A stretch of DNA of 64,000 nucleotides from Mycobacterium sp. URHB0044 (GTDB lineage Bacteria > Actinomycetota > Actinomycetes > Mycobacteriales > Mycobacteriaceae), in contig NZ_JIAW01000003.1 of assembly GCF_000620625.1 (NCBI RefSeq), positions 124,001 through 188,000 of the forward strand. The letters are read 5' to 3'. Numbering within the stretch: position 1 is the first letter of the stretch; every line of letters begins with the position of its first letter. This document shows positions 25,886 through 37,341 of the stretch, in pieces. A program made the position numbers and the translations under genes. The notes beneath the pieces were generated by a model. The model worked only from the letters and a program-made list of their open reading frames with translations, did not search any database and was not told the DNA's origin.

Positions 25886-27604
25886 ATGTCGACTCCTTCT
25901 CGCAGCAGACGTCGCCCGTCACGGGCATTGCGAAGCGTGCCTCGAGAGTCCGGCCAGCTACGTACGACCACGGCCATCGGCCCGCAGCGGTTCCTGCCGT
26001 TGACCGATTTGCTGGTGCTCGAAGTCGTGGTGGCAGTAGGCGTGGGCCTGGCGCTCTACCTCGGCGCGCCTGGCTGGCATGGCGGCGTCGCCGGCCTTGC
26101 CGCGGCCCTGCTTCTCGTCACACGGGCGCGCGGCACGACGCTGCCGGGGCTGGTCGGCCTGCGGGTGGGCTATCTGTGGGACAGGCGCCGACGGGGCGGT
26201 ACGCCCGCGCCTGCCGATCCGTTCGACGCAGCGGCGTCCGACGGAGAGCAGATCGGATTCCGCTGGGACGGCACCACACTGCTGTCGCTGATCCAGATCG
26301 ATGAGAACCCGCAGGCGATGACGGTCATGGAACCGGGCACGACGGTGTCGGGCGACATGGTGCCCGTGGCGGCGCTGATCGAGTGCCTTCGGCAGTTCGA
26401 CATCACGCTCGACTCCATCGACATCATCAGCCAGGGCGCCCGATCACACGGCCGGACCGACGTCGCCGCCGTGTACGACGCCGTCCTCGGACCGCTGCCT
26501 GCCATCGCGCAGCGCACCGTGTGGATCGCGGTGCGTTTCGATCCCTCGCAGTGCGCCGAGGCGGTTCGGCGGCGCGGCGGCGGACGCGAGGGCATCCTGC
26601 GCGCCGCCACCACCGCCACCCGGCGGGTCGCCAACCGGCTGACCGAGGCGGGCCTTCGGCCGCGGATTCTCACCGCGAGCGGCATCGCCCATGCCACCAA
26701 CCAGCTCAGCGACGGTGTCGCCCTCGGTGCCGTCGAGGAGACGTGGGAAACGTGCCGGGAGGGTCACTTCCGGCTGTGCAGCTTCGCAATTGAGCCCGAG
26801 ATGCTCACCACGGCGGGACTCGGCGTGCTGTGGACCATTCCCAGTTATTCGACGACGGTGTGCCTGTCGCTGCGCGAAGATGGTCGAGACGACCTGATCA
26901 AGATCCGCGGCCTCGCCCGTTTCGACAGCGATGTCAATGTTCCGGTTCGTCTGCCCGGCCTCATCCACTTGCGGGGACTTCAGTTCTCGGCGCTGGCGTG
27001 CACGTTGCCCATTCCGCGGCCCACTCGCCCCGTCGGGTTCTGGGCCTACCGTGGGCGCGAGTCCGATCGGCACGAGCTGGCCGTGCCCGCATCGGGGTGC
27101 GGGCAGGTGGTCGGCGCCGACGACGAGGGCCGGGCGGTCGCGGTGCCGCTGTTCGGCCCGCACGTCGGACGCGTCGAGATCTGCGGCACACTGCATCTGG
27201 CTCAGCAGGCGGTGTTGCGCTCGCTGGCGCTCGGGGCGCGGGTGCTGGTGCACACCCGGCGTCCGGCGGTGTGGCGCGACATGGTCGAACAGGTCGGCCG
27301 CCAGGATCTGCTGTGGGTGGCGGAGTTCAATCGCGGCGCCATCCAGGCGAGCGCGGACCGCGACTATTCGGTGGAGGTGTTCGACGGCGTGGTCGAGTCA
27401 ACGGTCCGCGCGGGAGTCACCAGCATCGTGGTTTCGCCGCCGAATACCGCGGTGACGCCGAACGCCGACGTCGCCCTCGAATTGATCTCGCTGGAGAACG
27501 CCATCGTCAACGTCAGCACGCGGGCGGGGTCGGCGACCGTCACCATGGTCGCCACCGACGAGGAGATGCGCTACATCAGAGCCTCTGCCCGCAGCACCGA
27601 CTGA
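25886..27604 (+). CDS. eccE: EccE, peripheral ESX membrane component
   Basis: About 572 residues from the ATG at 25886 (an in-frame start at 25847 would add 13). A basic N-terminal tail is followed by two adjacent membrane helices (about 38-80) and a large cytosolic domain with the EccE-type IGFRWDGTTLLSLIQI segment. EccE sits at the outer rim of the ESX complex and stabilises it. It is divergent from eccB with about 95 bp between starts, which must hold both promoters. Its presence shows this is a full ESX core, unlike the M. tuberculosis ESX-4 locus, which lacks eccE. Confidence 0.88.
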   Translation: MSTPSRSRRRPSRALRSVPRESGQLRTTTAIGPQRFLPLTDLLVLEVVVAVGVGLALYLGAPGWHGGVAGLAAALLLVTRARGTTLPGLVGLRVGYLWDRRRRGGTPAPADPFDAAASDGEQIGFRWDGTTLLSLIQIDENPQAMTVMEPGTTVSGDMVPVAALIECLRQFDITLDSIDIISQGARSHGRTDVAAVYDAVLGPLPAIAQRTVWIAVRFDPSQCAEAVRRRGGGREGILRAATTATRRVANRLTEAGLRPRILTASGIAHATNQLSDGVALGAVEETWETCREGHFRLCSFAIEPEMLTTAGLGVLWTIPSYSTTVCLSLREDGRDDLIKIRGLARFDSDVNVPVRLPGLIHLRGLQFSALACTLPIPRPTRPVGFWAYRGRESDRHELAVPASGCGQVVGADDEGRAVAVPLFGPHVGRVEICGTLHLAQQAVLRSLALGARVLVHTRRPAVWRDMVEQVGRQDLLWVAEFNRGAIQASADRDYSVEVFDGVVESTVRAGVTSIVVSPPNTAVTPNADVALELISLENAIVNVSTRAGSATVTMVATDEEMRYIRASARSTD

Positions 27605-27674
27605 TGGGCGCCGGCGGTGCGCTAGCGTGGACCGTCGTGCCCCCTCGGGGGATCTGCGAAGCGCAGGAGTGATC

Positions 27675-28448
27675 GTGGTCTACACACCGGGAAATCACGT
27701 CTACCGCTCGACGCCGACCGAGCGCTCGGCACGGTCGGACGCCGAGAATCGGTTGCCCCGACGCCTATTCATCGCGGTCGCCGTGCTGGGTCTGGCCGCG
27801 TACGGGGCCAGCTTCGGTCCGGTCGCCGACGGCGGCGGCACCGGATGGAGCGTCCGCTTCGCCGCGCTGGCCGCGCTGTGCGCCGCGTTCAGCCTGCTGC
27901 CCAGACAGCATCCCCAGACCCTCGTGACTGCGGCGTTGGCCGCGATGGGCTTCCTGGACGCCTTGTCGGACGTCGTCCTGACGGCGCAAGCGGAGTGGCC
28001 GCTGACGGTGATCGCGGCGCTCAACGCCGTGCAAGCCGCGGCGGCGATCGCGGCGCTGGTGTTCTGGCGGCAAGCGGCCGCGGGAAACCCCGAGATGTCC
28101 GGCTACGACGCCTACGTCGACTACTACAACCAGGCCGTCCGGCAGTACTACGGCCAGCAGGCGCAGGCGTCGACGCCGCAGGCAACTGCGGAGCACGGCT
28201 ACGGGCACGCGTCCCGCGGGGCGCAAGCAGCGGCGACGGGGAGCCACGCGCCGCGCGCATCCCAGTCCGGCGACTACGCCGATTTCCTTGCCCAGCAAGG
28301 CCAATACGACCAGTCCGCCGCGGCGCAGAACTCCCCCACTCAGCCCGTGCCGCCACCCGGTCTGCCCGAATTCCGGCCGGGCCAGACCCACGCCGGTCAG
28401 CGGGAGGAACGCACCGAGCGGACCGAGCGTCGGTCCTGGCCGCAGTGA
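27675..28448 (+). CDS. DUF5336 membrane protein (Rv0954-like)
   Basis: The protein has 257 residues. A short tyrosine-containing start (VYTPGNHVYR) is followed by four hydrophobic helices (about 25-135, LFIAVAVLGLAAYGASFGP), then a tail rich in Tyr, Gln, Ala and Pro. This is the pattern of the mycobacterial 34-kDa antigen homologue Rv0954 and DUF5336. The GTG at 27675 was chosen because AGGAG lies 5 bases upstream and the resulting N-terminus matches the family. Its role is not established; relatives have been associated with the cell envelope. It follows eccE by 70 bp and may be co-transcribed, though it is not a known ESX component. Confidence 0.8.
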   Translation: MVYTPGNHVYRSTPTERSARSDAENRLPRRLFIAVAVLGLAAYGASFGPVADGGGTGWSVRFAALAALCAAFSLLPRQHPQTLVTAALAAMGFLDALSDVVLTAQAEWPLTVIAALNAVQAAAAIAALVFWRQAAAGNPEMSGYDAYVDYYNQAVRQYYGQQAQASTPQATAEHGYGHASRGAQAAATGSHAPRASQSGDYADFLAQQGQYDQSAAAQNSPTQPVPPPGLPEFRPGQTHAGQREERTERTERRSWPQ

Positions 28449-28500
28449 GTCCCCCTCGTCGCGTTTCTCACATCCGGTGTTCGGCCGGCGTCTACGAAGT

Positions 28501-28929
28501 GTGACGACGACATCCAACGACACAGCGGGCGTCCTGCGCTCGATGTATGCCGCCGAGCGTGACTACCTCGCAGCCGGAGGTCCTGGCACTGCCAGCTTCG
28601 CGACTCTCGCGCCATACTTCGCGCCCGACGTCGTGCTGCATCAGGCCGTCGGGTTGCCCTACGGCGGAACCTGGCGGGGCCACGACGGAATGGAACGGTT
28701 CTTCATCGCGATGAGCCGGACGTGGGCGGAGTTCGAGATGGTCGAACAAGAATTTCTGTCGACGACGGACACCGCCGTGGTTCGGACCCAGGTCCACGCG
28801 CGTGCCCGCGCCACCGGGAAGGAACTCGACTTCCCGATCCTGCAGACGATTCGGGTCGTGGACGACCGTATCGTCGACGTCCGCCCGTTCTACTGGGACA
28901 CGGCGGCAATCAGCGCCGCGTGCGGTTAG
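28501..28929 (+). CDS. SnoaL-like (NTF2-fold) protein
   Basis: The protein has 142 residues with the alpha+beta cone-fold pattern: an N-terminal helix, LAPYFAPDVVLHQAVGLPYGG (split here as LAPYFAPDVVLHQ and GLPYGG), GRDGME-like WRGHDGMERFF, and a final strand VDVRPFYWDT. SnoaL-like proteins include polyketide cyclases, epoxide-type hydrolases and many of unknown function, so the substrate cannot be named. The start is GTG at 28501, 53 bp after the DUF5336 gene. Its stop overlaps the stop region of the convergent glycosidase gene by 4 bp. Confidence 0.75.
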   Translation: MTTTSNDTAGVLRSMYAAERDYLAAGGPGTASFATLAPYFAPDVVLHQAVGLPYGGTWRGHDGMERFFIAMSRTWAEFEMVEQEFLSTTDTAVVRTQVHARARATGKELDFPILQTIRVVDDRIVDVRPFYWDTAAISAACG

Positions 28930-31679
28930 ACCGTCGCGCCGGGGATGTAGGTCTCCAACAGTCCGGTAGGCAACCCGTTCGCCGTCGTGATCGCGCTGAT
29001 GGCCGCGATGCTCGCCGGCTTGGGCGTGCGCTCCAGTTCCGGCGTCGTCGGGTCGGACCCGTAGAGGCCGAATCGAAGGTGGTAGCCGTCGGCCCATTCC
29101 AGGTTGTCGACGAACGACCAGTAGGTGTAGCCGCGGATGTCCATGTTGTCGTGCCTGATCAGGTCTTGCACGACCGCAATGTGGTTGACGATGTACGACG
29201 GCCGCTTGGAATCATCGGCATCGGCGATGCCATTCTCGGTGACCCACAACGGCTTTCCGTACGACGCTGCGACTTCGAGGACCTCGCGGAAGCCGCCGGG
29301 GTCGGTGGGCTGGTTGAAGTCGCTACACGTGGGCGACGGCGTGCACCGGCCGGGCAGGCCTTGAAACCACGGGAACCCCGGAATCGGCGCGACGCCGAGA
29401 CCCTGCATCTCTGCTGACCCGTAGTACTGCACGCCGAGGAAGTCGGCCTTGTCGACGAAGTCCAGGTGGATCTCGTCGGCCGTCTTGACGCCGTCCAGGT
29501 TGGCGTCCACCCAGCCGTCGATCACCGCGTTCGGGAACCAGCGGTTGTAGAAGTCGTTCCACGCGTCGGCCGCCTGAACGTCCAGCGGGTTGACCGGGTT
29601 GGCGGGGCGTGCCGGAATCATGTTGTTGGCGAATCCGACGAACGCGGCGGGTTGGCCTGGCGTGGCGATCTTGTTGTCCCACAGGTGAATTGCGTCGTAG
29701 GCGGCAACGTAGCCCTTGGCCTCGTTGACCAGGAACGTCGAGGCGAGGTCGGGCCGGATGAGGCCGGGTGGCCAGTTCGGGACGAGGGTGGGCACGGCCA
29801 AGAACTGGGTGAGGACCGGCGGGACGGGCTCGTTGAGCACCGTCCAGTTGTCCACCTGGTCGCCGTACGTGTGGGCCAGATAGGCGGCGTACTTCTCGAA
29901 TTCGACGGGGGTGTTCGGCGACAGCCATCCCGCGGCGGGGGCGGGCAACCCGAGCTGAGCCAGCACCCGCGTCGTGGTCGGGTCGTTCACCCACGCGGGC
30001 AGGGTGAAGTGGTTCACCGTGACCAGCGGTTCCAGGTGATGATCTCGCAGGGACTGGAACACGGCTCGGTAGTGCGCCACCTCGTCCTGGTCGGCCAGCG
30101 CGTTCAGCGCATCCAGATCGGCCTGGCTGACGACACCGCCCTCATCCGTAGTGTCCACCGAAGCGGTCGAATTGGGGAAGATGCGGCTCCACTCGATGCT
30201 CATCCGGAACGTGTTCATGCCGAGCTCGGTTTCCGCGAGCGCCGCATCACCGTCATACGAGACGTACGTGCCCGGACCGTTCTCCGGCACGCCGTGGGTC
30301 AGTCCGAGGAGCTGGTTGATCGGGTCGTGGACCCACTTGTACCAATCGGAGTTGGGATCCACGGGCGAACCGGGACCACCCTCGGCCTGGAAGCCGGCAT
30401 GCGCCACGCCCCAGTGGAAGCTGCTCGGGAAGGACAGGTCGACGCCGGCCACCGGGTCGACGTTGACGATGACCGTCTGCGCCACCGCGTCACCGGCGCC
30501 CGGGTTGATGAAGTTGCCGAGGATCGGGACGAACTTCAGCAGTCCGAGCGGGCCGTGGACGTGCAGGCCGGCGCTCTCGTCGCTGACCACGACCGTGAAC
30601 TGGTCGACGCCACCCACCGCGGCCATCGCGTTCGTGGGCCGGTAGGTGAAGTTGCCGTCATCGTCGATCTCGACGGTTCCACCGTTGTGCGGTCTGCCGA
30701 TGACGGTGTAGGTCAGCGGGTCGCCGTCCGGGTCGACCGCGCCGATGTTGCCCGTGATCAGCCCGTTCAGCTGTTGGTTGACCACCGGGGTGATGGTGGG
30801 TGACTCGTTGAACAGCTCGCGACGCACCCACGCCAGGAGCGCCCATGGCGACGGATCGGTGGGCAGTGCGGGCAGGCCCGCGGCGAACGGGCTCAGCACG
30901 GCGTTGACGAAGCTCGACACGAGGCCGGTCACATAGGTCACCACGGTGAGCGGGTCGAACGCCGTCGGCCATGGCCGCAACGACGGGACCGTGGGTGTTG
31001 AAGTGAGAGCAGACACCGCTGCGGTCGATGACATTGTCTGTGCGGCAAGGGAACTGACGCGTACCACTTCCGGCGCCGACGTGGCGGCGGTCGTCGGATC
31101 CGTCTCGACCTTGACCTCGGCGGCGTCGACCTTGGCGGTGAGAGTCGGAGCGTCGTCCGCCTCGACCGTCTTGTTCTTGTTGACGGTGTCGGACTTCGGG
31201 ACGGGCTTGGCGGGCACCTCGGCGCTTGCGGTCGGCGCCTGGGTCCCCTCGGGCTCTGCGGGCTCTTCGGGCTCTGGCTCTTTGTTCGGTTCCGCTTCTT
31301 TGGGCGCTTCGGAGTGGGCGCCGCCCGTACTGACCACGACTCCGGGTGCGGCCGCGGTGGTCGTTCCGCCGGTGGACGTCGATACGGTGCTCGACGGGCT
31401 GGCGGCGGTAGTCGGATTGTTCTGCGGCGCAACGCCATCCGTGGTGACGGAGGGTGTGGTGTCCGTTTCCGGCGGGGTCGCATTCGAAGGGACTGATCCC
31501 GCGTCGGACTCCGTGGACGTCCCCGACGATGGCGTGTCCGCTATCGCCAGGCCCGCCCCGTTGACGACGGCCACGCCGATCCCCAACGCGACCGCCAACG
31601 TGCCGACCCGACCCACGTACGCCGCAGCTCCCATCAGACCTGCATACGCGAGCAGCAGGGCGAGCCGCGTCGATTTCAC
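28926..31679 (-). CDS. Exported family 1 glycoside hydrolase with cadherin/VCBS-like domain
   Basis: The protein has 917 residues. It starts with one or two hydrophobic helices (about 5-48, probable signal or anchor), then a Ser/Thr/Pro/Glu-rich segment to about 245, a VCBS/cadherin-like domain (about 300-400, with VDPDGDPLTYTV), and a GH1 TIM barrel (about 415-900). The acid/base Glu is in NWTVLNEP and the nucleophile Glu in PLWVTENGI, so it should be an active beta-glycosidase. The probable site is the cell surface. Substrate unknown. The same VCBS-like unit occurs in the surface protein at 60-64 kb. GTG start at 31679; 39 bp separate it from fprB on the same strand. Confidence 0.88.
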   Translation of the reverse strand: MKSTRLALLLAYAGLMGAAAYVGRVGTLAVALGIGVAVVNGAGLAIADTPSSGTSTESDAGSVPSNATPPETDTTPSVTTDGVAPQNNPTTAASPSSTVSTSTGGTTTAAAPGVVVSTGGAHSEAPKEAEPNKEPEPEEPAEPEGTQAPTASAEVPAKPVPKSDTVNKNKTVEADDAPTLTAKVDAAEVKVETDPTTAATSAPEVVRVSSLAAQTMSSTAAVSALTSTPTVPSLRPWPTAFDPLTVVTYVTGLVSSFVNAVLSPFAAGLPALPTDPSPWALLAWVRRELFNESPTITPVVNQQLNGLITGNIGAVDPDGDPLTYTVIGRPHNGGTVEIDDDGNFTYRPTNAMAAVGGVDQFTVVVSDESAGLHVHGPLGLLKFVPILGNFINPGAGDAVAQTVIVNVDPVAGVDLSFPSSFHWGVAHAGFQAEGGPGSPVDPNSDWYKWVHDPINQLLGLTHGVPENGPGTYVSYDGDAALAETELGMNTFRMSIEWSRIFPNSTASVDTTDEGGVVSQADLDALNALADQDEVAHYRAVFQSLRDHHLEPLVTVNHFTLPAWVNDPTTTRVLAQLGLPAPAAGWLSPNTPVEFEKYAAYLAHTYGDQVDNWTVLNEPVPPVLTQFLAVPTLVPNWPPGLIRPDLASTFLVNEAKGYVAAYDAIHLWDNKIATPGQPAAFVGFANNMIPARPANPVNPLDVQAADAWNDFYNRWFPNAVIDGWVDANLDGVKTADEIHLDFVDKADFLGVQYYGSAEMQGLGVAPIPGFPWFQGLPGRCTPSPTCSDFNQPTDPGGFREVLEVAASYGKPLWVTENGIADADDSKRPSYIVNHIAVVQDLIRHDNMDIRGYTYWSFVDNLEWADGYHLRFGLYGSDPTTPELERTPKPASIAAISAITTANGLPTGLLETYIPGATV

Positions 31680-31718
31680 GAAAGTGGTGCCTGAGGACGA
31701 GCCCCAGGGCGCAGCCGT

Positions 31719-33401
31719 CTAGCGGAACAACCCCGCGAGCAGGCGGCGCCCCAATGCAGGCGTGGGTGCGGTGGCCGCGACGGCGAGCATGTCGTCGACC
31801 GCGGTGAACTTGTTGCGCGGCCGGTCGTCGCCCCCGCGCGAGATCTCCGCCTCGTCGATCGCCTTCCACCCCGCGGCGTCGACCACCTCGGGCCGACGGT
31901 CGCGGACCAGCCGGTCCAGCGCGGCCGGCTTCTCGGCCGGGTCCGGCAACCGGCCGTCGTTGTAGTCGGCCACCAGCTCGTGCACGGTCTGCGCGGCGCA
32001 CGACTTGTTGGTGCCGATGAAACCGGTCGGCCCGCGCTTGATCCAGCCCGCGACGTAGGCGCCGCGCACGGGGCTGCCCGACACTGGGTCGACGACGCGG
32101 CCGCCGTCGTTGGGCACCACGCAGGCGTCGTCGTCGAACGGCAGATCTTGAATCGGCTTGCCGCGGTAGCCGATCGACGTCAGCAACAGCCCAGCCTCCA
32201 GGTGCAGCGTCGCGTCGGTGCCGGTCACCGTAAACGCGACGCCCTCAACGTGACCCGCACCGAGCACGCGCTGCGGAGTCAGGTTGTACGCCAGCCGAAT
32301 TCGCGGCCGGCCGGTCTGGGCGGACGCGTCGTCGAGTTTGGCGAGGATCTCGAGTTTGTTGCGGGTCAACGGATCCGACTCGACGGCGAGGTCGCGTCGG
32401 ACGAGTTCGTGATCGTCAGCGCCGAGCACCACGTCGCGGTTCGCGGTCAGGCCGATCAACTCCGGCAGCGTGAACGCCGAATGGGCCGGGCCACGGCGCG
32501 CCGCGATCACGACCTCCCGCACGCGCGATCCGCGCAGTGCGGCCAGCGCGTGGTCGGCGATGTCGGTGCGGGCCAGATCATCTGGGTCGCTGGTGAGGAC
32601 GCGCGCCACGTCGAGGGCGACGTTCCCGTTGCCGATTATGACTACCCGGTCGTGGCTCAGGTCGACGGGAAGGTCGGTGAAGTCGGGATGGCCGTTGATC
32701 CATGCCACCAGCTCGGTGGCCGTGCCGCTGCCGGGCAGGCCGATGCCTTCGAGGTCGAGCCTGCGGTCGTTCGGTGCGCCGACGGCATAGAGCACCGCGT
32801 GGTGATGCGCCAGCAGTTCGGCGTGGCTGACGTCCCGACCGACGTCGACGTTGAGGTAGAACGTAAAGCCGGGTAGCCGCGTCACCTTGTCGAACAGCCG
32901 GGTGACGCGCTTGGTGCTCTGGTGGTCGGGCGCGACGCCCGCGCGCACCAGGCCGTAGGGCGTCGGCAACTTCTCGAAGACATTCACTCTTACGCCCCGC
33001 TGCGTCAGCAGCTCGTCGGCCGCGTACATGGCGGCCGGTCCGGATCCCACGATGGCCACGGTCAGGGGACCCGAGCGCGGCCGGATCATCGGCGCGTCGC
33101 TCACCGCTGCCAGCTTCGAGATCGGCGGCACCTTCTCGTCGGCCCGCCGCTCCGGATAGAAGGATGCGTTGAGTTCGATGAACGGCAGTTGCTTGGCATC
33201 CAGCTTCGAGACGGTCGTGATGGCGCCGACCGGGCAGGCCGACACACAGGCGCCGCAATCCACGCAGGCGGCCGGATCGATGTAGAGCATCTCCGCCGTC
33301 GCGAAGCCGGGCTCGTCCGGCGTGGGGTGGATGCAGTTCACCGGGCAGGCGAAGACGCAGGACCCGTCGCTACAGCACGACTGGGTGATCACGTGCGGCA
33401 T
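31719..33401 (-). CDS. fprB: Ferredoxin--NADP reductase with fused ferredoxin domain
   Basis: The protein has 560 residues. An N-terminal ferredoxin domain carries two cysteine clusters (CCSDGSCVFACP at about 9-20 and CVDCGACVSACP at about 46-57). The rest is an adrenodoxin-reductase-type flavoprotein with FAD motif VAIVGSGPAAMYAA and NADP motif VIIGNGNVALDVARV. It passes electrons between NADPH and iron-sulfur or P450 partners. It matches FprB (Rv0886) in architecture and in its neighbour, the Rv0885-like gene 18 bp upstream, and is probably co-transcribed with it. Confidence 0.95.
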   Translation of the reverse strand: MPHVITQSCCSDGSCVFACPVNCIHPTPDEPGFATAEMLYIDPAACVDCGACVSACPVGAITTVSKLDAKQLPFIELNASFYPERRADEKVPPISKLAAVSDAPMIRPRSGPLTVAIVGSGPAAMYAADELLTQRGVRVNVFEKLPTPYGLVRAGVAPDHQSTKRVTRLFDKVTRLPGFTFYLNVDVGRDVSHAELLAHHHAVLYAVGAPNDRRLDLEGIGLPGSGTATELVAWINGHPDFTDLPVDLSHDRVVIIGNGNVALDVARVLTSDPDDLARTDIADHALAALRGSRVREVVIAARRGPAHSAFTLPELIGLTANRDVVLGADDHELVRRDLAVESDPLTRNKLEILAKLDDASAQTGRPRIRLAYNLTPQRVLGAGHVEGVAFTVTGTDATLHLEAGLLLTSIGYRGKPIQDLPFDDDACVVPNDGGRVVDPVSGSPVRGAYVAGWIKRGPTGFIGTNKSCAAQTVHELVADYNDGRLPDPAEKPAALDRLVRDRRPEVVDAAGWKAIDEAEISRGGDDRPRNKFTAVDDMLAVAATAPTPALGRRLLAGLFR

Positions 33402-33419
33402 GAAGTCGGCCGATCCCCG

Positions 33420-34436
33420 TTACGCGGCGGCGACGACGTGTTGACGCTGCGGTTCGCTGCGGAACCGGCTGGGCTTGCCGTCGATCTTGCAGATCCGCCA
33501 GATCAGCTTGGCGACCGGATTCATCAAACCCGTGTCGTGGCACAGCATCCGGACGTCGCCGAACATGTCGCGCAGCATCTGCCGTGACTCTGGCGAGCGG
33601 AAGAACACTTCCTTGCGCACCGAGCGGGGGATGTCGAATTCCTTCCAGAACGCGCGTGGCGGAACGATGATCGCCGAACACAGGATCCGCATCGTCAGCG
33701 GAACGTAGAGCGACAACCAGAACCGCTTGCGTCGCGGCAGGTGCGGAATCCGCTTGCGCAGGTACTCGTGCGCGAACGAGATGTGGCGAGCCTCCTCGGC
33801 GACGTGGATGGCCATCACCCGTTCCATGATCGGATGCAGCGACTTGCCCTCGCGCAGCACGTTCTTCTGCGTGTGGTCGATCGGTTCCTCGCCCGCGAGG
33901 ATGCCGAACCAGAACGGGATCGGCAGCGGACCGGCGACCAGCGGGATCAACGGCTGCACCCACTTCAGCAGCCGCGGCATGCCCGGCACGTCGACGCCGA
34001 TGCGGTTCACCATCTCCTGGAACATCATGGTGTGGTTGCACTCTTCGACCGCCTCGTGCAGGCAGTACCGATACTCCGGCGAGCCGTTCGGCGTCCAGAA
34101 GGAGTACTCCATCAGGCCGCGGATCAGGATCGACTCGAAGTGCAAACCGACCTTGGCGACGTTGGCTTGGCGCCACATGCCGATCTCGATCTGACGATCG
34201 ACCGGCTGCGACTGATACCACGGATGACGACCCAGCGGATCGGTCGCGGGCAGGATCCACCGCTCGTCTCCGTCGGTCACGGCGAACTCCGGCGAATCCC
34301 AGTCGATGTCGGTGTACGGATTGAAGTTGCGCCGCACAGACCCCTCGGACAGTGTGGTCAGCGTGTCCACGTACCCGGCATCGTCCAGCACGTCCATGTT
34401 GCGACGCCAACGCCTAATCATCTTCGTGCGAGCCAT
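33420..34436 (-). CDS. AurF-like diiron protein (Rv0885 homologue)
   Basis: The protein has 338 residues. Carboxylate/histidine clusters typical of ferritin-like diiron enzymes are visible: EAVEECNHTMMF (about 128-139) and VAEEARHISFAHEYL (about 212-226), with further Glu residues in the preceding helices. AurF-type proteins oxygenate amines; the substrate in mycobacteria is not known. Its pairing with fprB, 18 bp downstream, suggests that FprB supplies electrons. The start ATG has GGGAGGG seven bases upstream. It is divergent from a methionine aminopeptidase gene, with 107 bp between them. Confidence 0.85.
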   Translation of the reverse strand: MARTKMIRRWRRNMDVLDDAGYVDTLTTLSEGSVRRNFNPYTDIDWDSPEFAVTDGDERWILPATDPLGRHPWYQSQPVDRQIEIGMWRQANVAKVGLHFESILIRGLMEYSFWTPNGSPEYRYCLHEAVEECNHTMMFQEMVNRIGVDVPGMPRLLKWVQPLIPLVAGPLPIPFWFGILAGEEPIDHTQKNVLREGKSLHPIMERVMAIHVAEEARHISFAHEYLRKRIPHLPRRKRFWLSLYVPLTMRILCSAIIVPPRAFWKEFDIPRSVRKEVFFRSPESRQMLRDMFGDVRMLCHDTGLMNPVAKLIWRICKIDGKPSRFRSEPQRQHVVAAA

Positions 34437-34543
34437 TCGAACCCTCCCATGAGGTTTACATTGACCGGCTTGATGTACAACGGTACCGCAGGTATCGCAT
34501 AAATGCCAGGCTGGATTTCTCCGTTTGCCAGAAGGGCTTCCGA

Positions 34544-36453
<1,910 letters not shown>

Positions 36454-36540
36454 CCCGCGTGTCAGCCGGGTTACGGGTCGATAACGCAGTAGGGTGACGC
36501 GTTGAGCCGTGCTACGTCCGGCGGCCGGGAGGAGGTCGTA

Positions 36541-37329
36541 ATGCGGGAACTCAAGGTCGTCGGCTTGGACGTCGACGGCAAACGCATCATCTGCGAAACG
36601 GCCGACTCCGGTGACAAGTTCGTTCTGCGTCCCGACGAACGATTGCACGCTGCGTTGCGCGGTGACAGTGCAGGACCCAGCAAAATCCAGATCGAGGACG
36701 AGGTTCCAACTGTGCTGCGCCCCAAGGACATTCAAGCCCGTATCCGCGCGGGTGCTTCCGTCGAGCAGGTAGCCTCTGCGGCCGGGGTCGACCTGGCCCG
36801 CGTCGAACGCTTTGCCCACCCCGTGCTGTTGGAGCGGTCGCGTGCCGCAGAGCTCGCGACCGCCGCACATCCCGTGCTGGCCGACGGTCCGTCGGTTCTG
36901 ACGCTCCTTGAGACCGTGACCACCGCGCTGGTGTCGCGCGGCCTCGATCCCGAGGCCACCGGGTGGGATGCCTGGCGCAACGAGGACGGCCGCTGGACCG
37001 TACAGCTGACGTGGAAGGCCGGCCGGTCCGAGAACGTCGCGCACTTCCGCTTCACCCCTGGTGCGCACGGCGGCACCGCAACGCCGTTCGACGACTCCGC
37101 AGCCGAGCTCATCGACCCGAACTTCGGACGGCCGGCTCTGCGATCCGTCGCGCCGGTGCCCGAGCTCGACTTCGCCGAGCCGCTGCCACCGATCGTCACC
37201 CCCGAGCCGGCCCCGGCGCCGGAGCCGCCACCCGCGCCGACCAAGCCGGCACGGGCCCGCAAGCGCAAGCCCGAGGTGCCCGGTTGGGAGGACGTCCTGC
37301 TGGGCGTCCGTTCCGCCACTCAGCCGTAA
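36541..37329 (+). CDS. sepH: Septation protein SepH (Rv0883c homologue)
   Basis: The protein has 262 residues. The N-terminal DUF3071 domain (about 1-170) contains a helix-turn-helix-like segment, RIRAGASVEQVASAAGVDL (about 65-83), and is followed by a Pro/Ala linker and a basic C-terminal stretch (ARKRKPE). SepH binds FtsZ and promotes its assembly during division in actinobacteria. The start at 36541 was preferred over an in-frame GTG at 36502 because GGGAGGAGG lies just upstream. It is 87 bp after serC. Confidence 0.9.
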   Translation: MRELKVVGLDVDGKRIICETADSGDKFVLRPDERLHAALRGDSAGPSKIQIEDEVPTVLRPKDIQARIRAGASVEQVASAAGVDLARVERFAHPVLLERSRAAELATAAHPVLADGPSVLTLLETVTTALVSRGLDPEATGWDAWRNEDGRWTVQLTWKAGRSENVAHFRFTPGAHGGTATPFDDSAAELIDPNFGRPALRSVAPVPELDFAEPLPPIVTPEPAPAPEPPPAPTKPARARKRKPEVPGWEDVLLGVRSATQP

Positions 37330-37341
37330 CCGCGAAACGCG

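Noticed and set aside
28449..28500. Longer N-terminus for the SnoaL-like protein (in-frame start at 28288)
   Set aside because: The extension overlaps the DUF5336 coding sequence and is not part of the fold; the GTG at 28501 gives a normal length.
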